Origin: Lyophyllum atratum
Taxonomy: Eukaryota; Basidiomycota; Agaricomycetes; Agaricales; Lyophyllaceae
Direction: 5' to 3'
DNA length: 64,000 bases
Assembly (NCBI GenBank): GCA_014905825.1
Contig: JACGCN010000088.1
Coordinates: 1 to 64,000, forward strand
Below the pieces are notes generated by a model. It was not told where the DNA came from. It saw nothing but the letters and a program-made list of their open reading frames with translations, and made no database searches. A program made the translations under genes and the position numbers. Below, piece after piece: positions 45,662-58,100 of this stretch (position 1 is its first letter; each line of letters begins with the position of its first letter).

Positions 45662-48600
45662 ATGGCGCCCTCCACCTCTTCTAAACCCACGAAGTCCGGT
45701 TCCCATCCTAGTGCTCTGGCAGCGATCACCATCGACTTGACATCTCCTGGCCCAAGTTCTGGTCTTTCTCCCCAGTCCTATGATACATGTGACAGTCATG
45801 GCGCCACCACCACACGTAAGAAGCGGAAGGTCGATAGAGCCTGCGACGCCTGCCGTCGCCGGAAAACAAAGTGCGATGGTCCGAAAGTGCAGGACAATAT
45901 CTGCACGAATTGTTTGCAGGCGAATAAACACTGTACCTATCTGTACGTCGCGTCTTGTGCCGTAGTTTCGGAGTGATTTTGAATCTGTGACAGAGAGGCC
46001 TCCAAACCTCGAGGACCACCGAAAGCGTAAGCGTCCCATTCTGAACCTGCCTTTTTATTGACGCGAGTATCTAGGTATGTTACCGGGCTAGAAGACAGAA
46101 TGGAGAATCTAGAAACCCTTTTGAAACAGGTGAGCTCTGGGTTCTGTCTCGTTCTCTTTAATTAGGAGTTGTCTTCATCATCAAGTCCACGTCTGAACTT
46201 TTCTTGGATCAGTCAGCAATTATCTCAGGCCATAAGCTATATCACAAGCCCTTGCTTACTTGTTTTGTCTCCACACAGCTTCGACCAGACGCGGATTTTG
46301 CGTCGGAACTAGGACCACCTATCATTCGTGGGTCTTGGAGAGACCAAGACCCCTCGCATTCACACGATGAGCAACAACTGTGTTTATCGTCGCCATCGTC
46401 CGAAATTGCTCCAGAAAGCAAGGTTCTACCGACTATGTCTGGCTTTTCCGCAACCGGGCGAACGACTCGTCTCATGAGTGACCCCCACCCGACTCCAGGA
46501 CGCCTTCACCAGAGGCGCGAAGAACAGCACCGCAATGACACTGACGAGTCAGACTGCTCGGAAGATTCTTCGAATTTCGATGTCATTGAAATCGAAAGTA
46601 TCAGCGGATTGGTCCAGAAACTGACTTTGCAAGGAGAAGCAGTATCGACTGAACGTCCATCCGACGCACACGCCCGGTTTCATGGTAAAAGCAGCTCCGT
46701 CGGTCTCATTGAAGCAGCCCAGAGGTTCAAAATGATGCATTTGCTGGACGCGATAGAAGGCGGCCAGGATACACGTCGCGAGAGCCCAGATAGTATTGGC
46801 GATGCAGGGTTTTCCGATCGCCGTCCCGAATATTGGACAATGCCACGAGTAAGTACCCAGCGGGGCTGAGGTTTCTATCACGCTTAAACCTTTGCACGGC
46901 ACCTATTAGAGGGAACATCAATGGGAAGAACTGCACATAGATTCTCCGGAGCTTGTTTCGTCCGTTCTCGCGCAATTTCCTCCCGAAGATCTTGCTCTGG
47001 AGCTTATAAACCTATACTTTCTGCACGCTCACTGTCGCTTTCCTCTTCTTCACCGTCCAACTTTCGAAAAGCATTGGAAGGAGAACCTGCATCACAAAAA
47101 TACATGGTTCACCGCTTTATGCTTGGGTTTATTTGCTGTCGCCAGCCGATGGTCGAATGACGTCAGAGTCGTCCCAGAGGGTAAAACCACGGGTTCAGGT
47201 GAGCCAGACTGGGGGCTTGCTGGTTCAAAATATTTTGAGTTAGGCAGCGGTCAGCTCTTTCCTATTACTCTCGTATCTGTCCCAATCGGACTTACCGTAT
47301 CTCATCACAGTTCTGCACGAAGTTCGGCGGAGGCTGTTCTATCCGGCGACTCTATTCGAAGTCCAAGCTTTCGCTGTAAGTTCTCGGACACTTCTCACTT
47401 TCCAATTGGTTCACGCTCCGCTTTATAGATATTTGCACTATACCTCAGAGGTACACCACAATATCCGATAGCCTGGACCGTAGTGGGAATCGCCACTCGC
47501 AAACTGCAGGATGTAGGCGCACACCGTAAAAAGGTTTATCATAGCGAGCCAACAGTGGACGGAGAGCTTTGGAAACGAGCTTTCTGGTGCCTTGTTGTGC
47601 TTGATCGAATCGAGTGTGCCTCGCTAGGCCGAAGATGTAGTTTTGGACAAGAGGAGTCAGTGTTGCATTCCCACTTGTCATCGGCTATCTGCTTAAGCTG
47701 ACTAGAAGCAAGCTTTGACGTAGATCTTCCACTTGAGGTTGACGACGAGTATTGGGAAATGGAGAACCCCGCCTTGAACTTTACGCAGCCTGAAGGAGTA
47801 CCAGCTAAAATAGGTGTATTCAACCAAATTATCAAGCTTTCACAAGTTATGGCGTTTGCACTCAAGACACTCGTACGTTCGGACTTACTCTTTCCCAAAC
47901 GTTGATCGTGATGAGCACTTTGAAGTATGCCATGGACAAATCAAAGATCTTCTTTGGGCTGACACCTGCAAGTTGGCGGAGTGAGGTCGTCCAACAGATG
48001 GAATCTGCTTTGAAGGAGTGGACTACCTCGCTCCCAGAACATCGTACGTAACAATTTCGACTTATCTGAGTTATATGTCTTACGTAGATGTTTGCAATCC
48101 AGTGGTGTGGTTGAAGCAAAGGGAAGGATCACCTTTCGCCGCCGATGCAATGACATTACAAACTTTCTATCATCTGGTTCAAATCCTCATTTACGAACCT
48201 TTGATTCCCTCTCCTTTCTCGCCGTCCTCTTTGTCAGGGTCGTCTTTGCCTCGGATTTCACCACCGTTGCCCTTCCCTGCCTTGGATAAATGCGTCGAAG
48301 CTGCTCAAGCATGTGCTCGCATATCCGAGACTCAGGCCCTGCAAGCACAACTAACATGGCCCATCCACATTTATGCTGCTCAAGCTTCTTCCGCGATACT
48401 TCTGTTCAAGATCTGGGATACCAAATCGCAGGAGAAAGCAAAGCGCGCTCAAGGAGTCGAGGACACGAAGCCACCCGTCGTCCAGGTTATCGAGCCCCTG
48501 ATGGCGGATGTCCGCATTTTCGTCCATATCTTGGAATGGGCCAAACCCCGGTGGGGGTTAGTTTTACCCTTTTTGTAAGTTAATGACAGCCCCTCGTTGC

Positions 48601-49385
48601 TTGTCAATCCTGGAACTCATCTATGCGATAGACAAGTGTTGCGTCAATGTCTACCGGATGTCTCTGAACTTTCTGCCACTCCTCTGCATTCGGAAAGCAC
48701 TCTTCGACACCATTCGCACATCAACGAACACAATGAACCTTTGGCATCGACGAGATCACAACCGCGATTTCACTCGTCGTCACGGCCTTTACACTCATCA
48801 CACTCATCACAAGAGTGGGAGGAAGCACATGCTTTGAGTCGGCTTCGACCACAGGAGCAATTGCGTTCTACACATTCCCTGCCAGGCCTAGATTTTGACG
48901 CTTTTTCCTCTCGCCAACTTCCTCGAACAGTAGAGCGACGGGAATACTCAGGTGTCTCGCCTATTCTCAGCAAACCAGCAACCACCCACGTAGGATTCGA
49001 CGGCGAACACGACCATCCTACATTCCTTGATAATCGTTCACTACCTTCTCCATTCCACCATGTGAAGCCATATCACCCAAGTGGCGCTCCTGTATCCGCT
49101 TTCACACATCCTTTTCCTAATCATCTTAACCAGAGATCAGTTCCGTATGCAAGTAGCGCGCCGGCCCAGGTACCCTTCCCTGCTCCATGCAACACGGACC
49201 GTCACCGGTATAGCCATCGCCATAGGACTACAACAGATGATGGAGGCACGAGGCATGACGACATCAGCATGCCTTTTGAAGACCAGGACGGCCGTCCAGT
49301 CATAAATGACTATCCCCGCGTTTCGGCACCCGCCGCGCTCCGAAACTCATCGGAAACCCACTTCGGCAGTAGGCCTGTATTCTAG
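45662..49385 (+). CDS. Zn2Cys6 transcription factor with fungal_trans domain
   Basis: This is a large fungal regulator. The zinc cluster near residue 60 reads DRACDACRRRKTKCDGPK, then ICTNCLQANKHCTY, followed by the linker and dimerisation helix (YVTGLEDRMENLETLLKQ). The middle homology domain is spread over several exons: INLYFLHAHCRFPLLHRPTF, TWFTALCLGLFAVASRWSND, YPIAWTVVGIATRKLQDVGA, LWKRAFWCLVVLDRIECASL. A helical region follows (FYHLVQILIYEPLIPSPF, CVEAAQACARISE). The C-terminal 250 residues are His/Ser/Pro-rich and likely disordered, ending at the stop near 49385. The middle domain is like that of XlnR/Gal4-type activators, but the target cannot be assigned. The intron before LRPDADF is unusually long at about 150 nt. 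Confidence 0.9.
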
Positions 49386-49821
49386 CAGAATGACCATTCA
49401 TCATGGGCCAAGCCAATATCTCCACGAGTATATAGTGTGCTTTTTGTATCCTCTCAGGGACCATGAAGAGGAACAGGCTGATTAGAACTTTCCCGCTTTT
49501 TCTATCGTTATTTCCCATTCCTACGGATTTCGCTTGCACATCCTCCCATCTACACCCCACACTGCTAGTCGTCTGTAAATATTCGCATTCTCTGTACTTA
49601 CTGTAAGAATAGTTATCGATCAATTGCTTTCCATTGGAAAGAACTGGGCTTGACTCCTGGTTTGAACAGAACATGCAATTCTATGAGATATGGTAGATGA
49701 TAAAAAGGCTTCGCAGCCTCCGGAGATATATCTGTCACATGAACAGTATGCAAGTGAGGTGTGGTCACGATGAAAGTGTGCCAGTGTGGACTAAGAATAC
49801 AGTATATAGTCATGAAGAGAA
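49386..49821. other. convergent 3' intergenic region TF / NSA2
   Basis: A 436-bp spacer between convergent genes, expected to hold both 3' UTRs. Nothing else was recognised. Confidence 0.45.
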
Positions 49822-50880
49822 TCAGACAACTGGAATAAGAGAATCAGCAAAACCGAGGCAGTTAATTTTGAGGGGAAAAACATACGAAGGACAGCGTTGA
49901 TGCAACCATCATTTTCGGGGTTGTTGGTGATCTGGGCATATTTTCCAAACACAACTTTTCCACCAGTCGTAACCATTCCCAGCTCAGAAACGTTGACTTC
50001 TATCACAGTACCCTTCGTCATCACGCCGAGTTGTGTGTACATTGGTGATTGCGGGTTCTTCTTGACACCCAAGATTTGCAGTTGGAACGTTGCCTTCAGA
50101 TCAGCTGAGAAGGAGGGTCAGCGTTTGTTGACTGCCAAAAAAGGGGGCTAACATACGATGCGTAACGTTCGCCTTTTTATACCGCAGTGCCATTGGACGA
50201 ATGAATCGCTCCATTTTCACGGGCTTCCGGGTGAAACCTTCCCCAACGAAAGTAGCCTTGGTCACCATCCGCTTCCATGCCTTGCTCTTGTGCTTTCCCG
50301 TCTTCATGACTTTGAACATCTCATCTTCCGCTATTCCCCTGACTTTGGGCAAGGGCACGGCGTACTTGGCAGCCTTGTCCTTCCGCTTTTGCTTGATCGC
50401 ACTGGACATTGCCTTCGCATCCTTTTGACCTTCACGGTCGAGGAGGTAAGTAGGAAGGGCTCCATCAGGTACTGTAGATGAATCGGCTTGTTTGACATTG
50501 CGTTCGTCGTGCGCCTTGAGGGTCTTCTTCAGTTGTACCTTCTCGGCATGTCGTCTCGCGTGCAACAGTTTGGCCTTGATACCAAATGCCTTTTGAGCAA
50601 AGGCAGAGCTGGTATGTGCAGCTCTCGCTTCACGTTTACGCCTATATACACACGAATTAGATATAGCCCTCCAAAAAAAGCAAATTGACTCGTACTTGCG
50701 CTCAAAATGATCTAACCGCCGACCATGGCGTTTGATATGCTCTTCGATATATTCGTTCTGATCGAGAGAAGCAGTGAGTAGACGATCCAAGCCTAGATCA
50801 TTTCTAAGATTACCTGAGGCTATAAACGAGCAAGGAGCATTAGTACGAGAAATTTGCAGGCGGGATCGAACTCTTACCAT
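49822..50880 (-). CDS. NSA2: NSA2, 60S ribosome biogenesis factor, with ATG-only exon and microexon
   Basis: Nsa2 is a nucleolar protein needed for 27S pre-rRNA processing in pre-60S particles. Six exons on the minus strand (50878-50880, 50814-50819, 50696-50757, 50157-50641, 49886-50104, 49822-49829) sum to 783 nt, giving 260 residues, about the length of the yeast protein. The N-terminus [20 protein letters not shown] is nearly invariant in the family. M comes from an exon that is only the ATG, P-Q from a 6-nt microexon CCTCAG, and N onward from exon 3. The centre has [20 protein letters not shown]. The C-terminus is [20 protein letters not shown] and [20 protein letters not shown], finished by an 8-nt exon coding for L-V-stop. 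All introns are GT-AG of 52-58 nt. The gene diverges from YIP1 with only 90 bp between start codons. Confidence 0.94.
50814..50819 (-). other. NSA2: 6-nt microexon of NSA2
   Basis: CCTCAG lies between an acceptor TTTATAG and a donor GTAATC on the minus strand. It encodes P-Q, residues 2 and 3 of the conserved [10 protein letters not shown] start. Introns of 58 and 56 nt flank it. Confidence 0.88.
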
Positions 50881-50970
50881 GAGTGCTGAAACGAAAAGCC
50901 TGTGGAATAAACAAGCGCCAACAAAGAACGGAAATGTAGCGCCACGTGTGTATAGTTGTGCAAGTCATCT
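50881..50970. promoter_or_regulatory. 90-bp bidirectional promoter NSA2 / YIP1
   Basis: Only 90 bp separate the ATG codons of two divergent essential-type genes. The space must hold both 5' UTRs and core promoters unless transcription starts inside the opposite gene. No TATA box was identified. Confidence 0.5.
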
Positions 50971-51931
50971 ATGTGGCAGGATACCAGCAACACGTACGCC
51001 TCATCCTCCCAAAATCCCTATTATGCCCAGCCCGTAGTCCCGGAGCCCCAACTACAATTCTACTCTCCCCAGGGGCCCTCAGATCCCAACACATTTTACC
51101 CAGGCTCACGACCGAGTCTAGACGGGAATGTAGGCGCACAGGGCAACATCTCTCAACAAGGCATGGCTCCGGGGTACGGCGGAAATATTCAGACAGTGGG
51201 TGGGTGGTGGACGGCGTTTGGTACCGGTGGATTTGAGGGTGAACCACCCTTGCTGGAAGGTATCTTTCATAATGCAATAATTGCACGCGTCGTGACTGAT
51301 GCATTAACCCAGAGCTCGGAATCAACTTCCAACACATACGGGCGAAATCAATGACCGTACTCAACCCTCTGCGTGTTGTCGACGCACGCATTATGGACGA
51401 TGCCGATATGGCTGGCCCCATTATTTTTATGTTTTGCTTTGGAATCTGTCTGTTATTCGTGAGTCTGAAGTCCAATGACGAATTATTCCCCGTACTGACG
51501 CTCCGCAGTCTGGAAAGCCAAACTTCGGATACATTTATGGCGTTGGCCTCTTCGGATCTGCATCAATGTACACCCTCCTGAATCTCATGTCCGAGAGGGG
51601 TATTGACGCATATCGGGTGGTGTCTGTGTTGGGCTATTGTTTATTGCCTATGGTTGGGGTTAGTGCGATTAGTGTCATGATGCTCTTAGAGTGCGTTTTA
51701 CTCGGTCTCTCCTACCTCGTGCATTTTGGATCTGACGAATACACTAGTGGCACGTTTGGATATCTACTCTCACTCCTTTCAATTCTTTGGTGCACCTACT
51801 CAGCATCAGGAATATTTGTCGCCGTTCTTCAAATGTCTGATCAACGGCTACTTGTTGCTTACCCTGTCGGACTATTGTATGGTTGTTTCGCCCTTCTTAG
51901 TGTGTTTAATGGGTCGTCTGGCGTAGAATGA
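50971..51931 (+). CDS. YIP1: YIP1, Rab-interacting Golgi/ER membrane protein
   Basis: Yip1 (YIPF5 in animals) is a multispanning protein that works with Yif1 and Rab GTPases in COPII vesicle traffic. Four exons (50971-51259, 51313-51458, 51509-51690, 51748-51931) give 266 residues. A Gln/Pro/Tyr-rich cytosolic half (SSSQNPYYAQPVVPEPQLQF) ends in the conserved PPLLEELGINFQHIRAKSM and TVLNPL. Five hydrophobic segments follow: MAGPIIFMFCFGICLLF, FGYIYGVGLFGSASMYTLLN, VVSVLGYCLLPMVGVSAISV, FGYLLSLLSILWCTYSASGI, and LVAYPVGLLYGCFALLSVF. The conserved GYCLLP motif is present. The chosen ATG is the first in frame and lies close to the NSA2 start. Confidence 0.93.
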
Positions 51932-52161
51932 CGGCGTGGACGTTTTTTAATACGCAACGAGGACCGATAATAGACTCTTGTAATTGACGGTGACATGGAC
52001 TACTGATTCCCAGCCCATGCTAAGAATCGCGACAGGATATCGAGACAAGTTATTGAGTGTAAGATTAATGTAATATACAGACTTGGGCTATAGAGAAAGT
52101 TATGAATATATAATAATAAGATGTACACGATCCAAACTGAAGTCCGTGGTTGTACTAAGAC

Positions 52162-55100
52162 CTATTTATTCCCTGACAGTAACTGTCTGCTATATAACTT
52201 TAATAACACTTCCATGATTTCTTCCAAAGGTACCGTGGCATATTCGTTCACGTACTGAGGCAGCGAATCCTCGAGATTAAAGCCTGCTTTCTTCATGAAG
52301 AAGGGGTGCATAACATCAGGAGTCGCCTCTCCTAATTGTCGCATCGTCAATCGTTCTATATGCCGGCTTCGAGGCTGGTATACAATTCCCGAAGGTCGAG
52401 TTGGCTTTGTCATAGGAATGTCCATAGAAGGGAAATTCTGAGATCCAGATGACAATGGATAGCGGGCAGACGATAGGCTCGAACTGGTAGGAGATAACAT
52501 CCCCATAGGACCACCCATCGAGGATCTCAAAGCAGTTGTTGGGGAGAATGGGGAGAATGGCTTGCCGGCTGGGCTGGGCATGGTGGATGATTGCGGGGAG
52601 TGGACGGTGATGCTCAAGGGCTCCGGCGCTTTCTTTCGGGAGGCTCCAGCTTGGGAAGAGGTGGTATTCAGTAGCGCTCTCCAGTCCGTCGTCGCTTTGA
52701 CTTGTTCCATTTCTCTGGCGAGGTTCTTCCGGAGGATGGTAAGCCACGAATAGAGGGATACATTCAAGGTGATGTAGATATCCTTGAATTCTCGATCCCC
52801 TTCCCGCCGCACGAAGTCACTGTGGAAGTCGTACACGAGAGTTGTTTTCAGGTCGTCCACCTTTTCTTCACTGACCATGTGCATCGTCATTGAGGGTAGG
52901 CCGACGATATTTGCTTCTGGAGCGCCGTTCAACAGCGATGCCAGCCATTCTCGTCCATCCGATAGATCGGATGTCTGTGGGTGCCCAAGACCTGTGAACT
53001 TGGAAATCGCCATGGAAGAAAATGAAAGGACGAGATCCCGCTTCCCAATGTTGGGTTCTACCAAACGATCCAAGCGTGCGTGCACATCCCGTCCGATGAA
53101 TTGTGCAATCTCCAGATCATCCATAGTCCGGGGGAATACTACCAGGCGGAGATAATCGAGTTGAAGGCTCATATGTTGCATGACGATATATGAAAGTCCA
53201 TTCTCGGCTTCGTTGAAACGACTACGGGCTGAATGCAACATCGCTTCTGCAACGGCTGAGAGCGGGTTTTCAGGTTTGGGCGTACGAGTGACCCTAAATG
53301 CCTTGGATTCCCGACTTGCGCCTAATCGCTGGGCATCCAGATTGGCTTTGAATTTGTTCGCATAAGCGAGGAGTTTGGGAATTGTGCCAACAGTGGCCAC
53401 TGCTACAATCTCTGGGCTCTTGACAGTGAAAGACAGCTGTAGGGGCTTCGTTTCGGCATCAGCTTCGAGGGCCGTCACAGACCAATCATCGAATATCCGG
53501 ACTTCAAGTGGTTCAGCACTGGATAAATGGGACTTCATTAAAAGGCGTTGATATTGTGATGAAATTTCATACCGATAATGAAGCAATTTCTGGTGGTCAG
53601 ACTCGAGTGACACAATGAGAGGCCCACTGGTCATGCTCAGCTCCAACATTCGGTTACGCCCAGCATTCGAACTACTTTCAGCGCTACGAATTGTCTGGAA
53701 GACACACTTTGGAACATGAGCGTGGCCGGCGACGTTCCCTTTGGCAGTGATTGCGAGGTCAGCAACGAAGACGGAAAGTTCGCTGAGACCTTCAGTCAGC
53801 TTTGTTCGCATAACGACGTCGATAATATCAAGGGTCATGGCACTGATTGACTGTCCTAAATCGACGTCCAACGTGATCTGCCGGATCCTAACGAGAATTA
53901 TGGTGGTGAACTGCTGTTTAGGCTGCGAAAGTATGCTCGCTGGCGATGGTGGCATCTTCGTGGCGATGGCAGATTGGCTGTTGAATATTGGAATACGGTC
54001 CAACCAAACAGCCTTGAAGCAGAGAATATCCTGTAAACGCGAAAAGCGTACCACACCAAGGAATTCTGTATCCAACGCGACCGACACCGTGCTGACAGAA
54101 TTGCCTTGGTTTCCTTCGATTTTGGCCAAATCAACAGAGAAAGCTAAGTTCCGAGCGTCTAGCTTGACGCAGTCCTCGCTCAAGAATCCATGCTTGAGAC
54201 CAAGTGTCAAACCGCCAACGCTACCGGTAAACGTGATCTTGCGAGCGCCTGGAGATACATTGACAACGAAACCTCCGCTATCCCAGTGTAGACCAGCAAT
54301 AACATTAACATCGGGCTGACAAGTGAGCTCGAGCTTAGACTGATCAATGCGGAGGCTAAAGCTGATGCGCATGCTTGAAACAGAATCCAAGGCTTCTCGT
54401 TCCTGGACAAGCGTTGAAACATCCGCGGCAACTGTCGGAACTGGGGGAGGTGACTGAAGGCTGACTCGCCGGAGGCGAGTTTCTATGTGGCTCACAAGCT
54501 CAGTGAGAAATGGTAGCAAAGTTGGTCGTAGCGTGTTTTGGCTAGAGTGCACCGTGCTTTTAAACATAAGGATGGTCTGTTCTGGCTCATGGGCCACGCC
54601 GAGCGCTTGTGAAGCAGGTGTAGCGCGATATTCCGTCCAAACAGATACTACGGGGAGGTTGAAAACTTCGGCACCTATTTCCATCACCTGTTCATCAGAG
54701 GGTTCTTGATAGTTAAGTGATGATGCCCTGTTTCGATAGAGCTTCGATGCAGCTCCGCTATACACGCGTACTTTACCGCTGAGGAATGTCAACGATGCAA
54801 ACAGATTGGATGTCGGGAGAGTGATGTGGCGCGGTTCTGGTTTTAATCCTCTTTCGACATCGCTCTCGTTCTCCAAGGCGGATAGAGTACGCATGGCGGA
54901 TGGAGTACGAGGTAGACTGTTAGACAGTCTCTCCACCCTATCCCTCCCTTGACGATAAACATCGATCAAAGAGAAGATGTAAGATGGAATGTTTGAGTCG
55001 AGATCCAGGATGAAGCCGCTAACGTTAGCCCCAATCCAAATATGACGCAAGGAGGTAGAATGTGTCGAGCGAAGCTGCGCTTCCATTTCCGGATAAACAA

Positions 55101-58100
55101 GCTTGTTCCGAGTTTGATGATTCTCTCCGGAGAAGTCGCCAGGAATGGACTGCCGGAAGCTGCGTATGGGCTGTGAGCAGGTGGGGGGAGAGGAGAAAGA
55201 AAGAGAAAATGACTCACCGAGAGACAAACTGGAATGAAAAATCTTTCATCACGGCTTGCCCCGTCTCGCCTCGGTGAGTCCCAAACTCTATGGATTTTAT
55301 AGACCATAAAAAAGCAGGAACTGCAGTGGAATCCCTGCTTCCTGTCTGCGGTAGCTGGAGTTCCTGATCATGGGTGAGCGGGAAGGCAACTCCAATATTT
55401 CGAGTGGAGATATTGATAATGTAATTCTCCAACCAAGCCCTTGTCTCCTTCTGAGAATCACGAATTCCGACCTCAAAAGTCCTGAGGATGCTCTGCGTCT
55501 TTTCTTTGAATGCTGCGAGTTCCAAGGCGCGCTGTTCTTTGCGATCAAGCATCTCAGCCTGTTTTCAAGAGGTTTGTTAGAGAACGCAGAAGCAGGGTCA
55601 TGACGACATTACTTGGAGGTGATCAATGAAGTCTCCAACTTCACCGATAGAGCTGGGTTGCATTATTGCGTGCATTTTGGTCACCAAAACATGGACAAAA
55701 GTACTTGCAGCACCATCGAGAACCTGGTTGCTTGCATCAACTTTGAAGTCAACAATGACGAAAGCGGAGCGGTGGGTTCTGTTGAACCCGGGATGATTAA
55801 GTCGAACAGCAGCTCGAGGCGCTAGAGAAAATGCTAAGTCCGATAGTTCAACATTCCAAGTCAATCCTGTAGATTTTTTGATGCCACCACCAATGTCGAG
55901 GCATTCGAGATAGATGGTGGAGGAGGGCCCTTGTAAGCCCACGCGGAATCCACGTATTTTCACGAACCCGCTGTATTTGAGAGCACCTTTATGATTCTCG
56001 GGAGGTATAGGAGTCGTTGGAGCAGACTGGTGAAGATTGGTTTTTTGGATCAACGTGACAAGGTCATGAAAATCTTGACCGAACTTTTGCTGAACGACAA
56101 GTAAGGTGTCCCAGTGAGAAGGCTTGACTTTGAGCTCTATGAAATCGATCAATGCAATGGTGTGAACTCCGGTACCATCGTAACGACCAGTAGCAGATAA
56201 TGGCGGAAGGACAAGTTGCACACGGGTGCTGGGCTCCACCTCTCGGGCGTTCGGCTTGGATGAGATGCTGACGGTAATGGATGCAATTTGCAATCCGAAC
56301 ACACATCCCGAAGTTGGGGTATTGGAGGAGTTGATGTAGGATATAGCGTGGTCCGCTTCCCAAGAAAGCCAGGTCCCATGCATAACCTGAAGGGATATGC
56401 CCATGTGGTAGAGCTGTCCTTGCACACGAAAGCTAGGGCTTCGCGAAGGTGTCCGCTGTAATTGGGGCGAAGAAGGTCTCAAAGGTGCTCTCCGTAATTC
56501 AGAGAGGAGGGCTTGCATGGTTGCTTCTATCCCTGGAAGGAAATCAGCTCTCCACTCCTGGACGAATCTATATAGGCGAAGGGCGCTGCGGGGAACATGA
56601 AATCGGAGGCGGCCGACACCGAAGATAAGACGAAGTTTTGTCTTTGAAGTTGGTTCTTTGCGCCATAAAGTGCTGACACTCCCAGCCATCAGTGCAAGAG
56701 AGGCCAAAATATCTTGGTCGCTTTGTTTGGCCATATCAGAGGGAGAACGCGCTCGGACATAGATTTCGTCGAAACGGATAGAGTGGTTCATAGACTGTCC
56801 GCCATAACTTTGGTTTGGTAGCAGAGCCGATGATACCCCGTGGACTCCCGAGAACCCGAACTCAAAGACTAGGTTCTCTGCGGCTGCCTGAATACGAAGG
56901 CCTCGTATAGAGAAGACAACATCCGAACTGAGAAGCTGGAGGAGCCCAGGAGGGCTGCTAATAGATGGAAAGGGTGTAGGGGCCGTCGTAGGCGGGACTG
57001 AATGATAATGTCTCCGAACCCGCAAGACTTGTTGGGCGAAGCCCATCAAATGCGGGAACACCGTCAGGGTAGTATCGCCAACAGAAACTATTACTGATGT
57101 CTTCAAAACATTCTGGGAATGCTTCTCCCTCAAGGAGGTCTGCGACATTGACGCAGGATAGAGAGAGGGCAGTTGGAGAACGTCACCTGCCAGCATGCGT
57201 CCACTGACTTCGACCTCTGTTACGACCAGTTCGCTGGGGGAAGCGTTGGAAGGATCCAAAACAATGACGGAAATTTTGGCGAACTGAATAGCTATAGATC
57301 TGACAGGGGGCGTAATATCATGTGACGCTAGCAAGGGGTCGTGAATTTGCAACATTGGAAGGAATCCCTCCAGGGAAGACAGATGGGCGGTATTATAGGA
57401 ATCAGGGTCAAAAGCAACCAGACGTGATTCAAGCAACGATATAAGGTCGTCCAACTCCACTGGTTTGACTGTGTCCTGAGCGGAACGGAATATACCACGT
57501 TCGTCTTCCTCCAAGTGCCACAGACAGTTCCGCAGGTGGTACAAGAACCTGAATGTTGTGTCGGTACGCAATGCGTGGGGTGTGCCACTTTGTACGAGAT
57601 AAGAAGGTTGGATTGTTGAAAGAGGGTCCACGGTCGCTTTCTCTCCCGAACATCGAATGACGTCAGAAACAATGGTTTGCCTCGACGACGAGGAGTACTG
57701 TTTCCACCCTTGGCTCAAAAGAGAGAGCTGTGTTGCACTTCGAATCATTGCCAGGCCTGTCGCTACCAAATATTCTGGTCCGAGATGTCCAATATGAATG
57801 GTGCTCTCTCTCCATCGGATATCCAAGGAATCTTGGCCAGTGGATACCTTGAAACCTTCTACGCCGTAGCTGAAGATAAATCCATACGAAGACGTGGGTT
57901 TGATAGTCTTCTTGTCAACCGACATGTCTAGAGTAAGCGACAACCGATCGAATCCAGCATCTAGCACAAGATTGTCTCCGACGAGGATCCCTGAGGCCGA
58001 TATACCTGTAAGACCTCCGTGAACAACAGCGATAACATCAAGCACAGAGGGGTCCTCGCTCTCCGGAAAGCCTCGAGATATACTGGGATGACCATTCTCC

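Noticed and set aside
45437..46039. Long minus-strand extension upstream of SDHAF4 (open frame of 319 codons in total)
   Set aside because: Only the last 118 residues match the family; the rest lies antisense to the first exons of the Zn2Cys6 gene and the divergent promoter.
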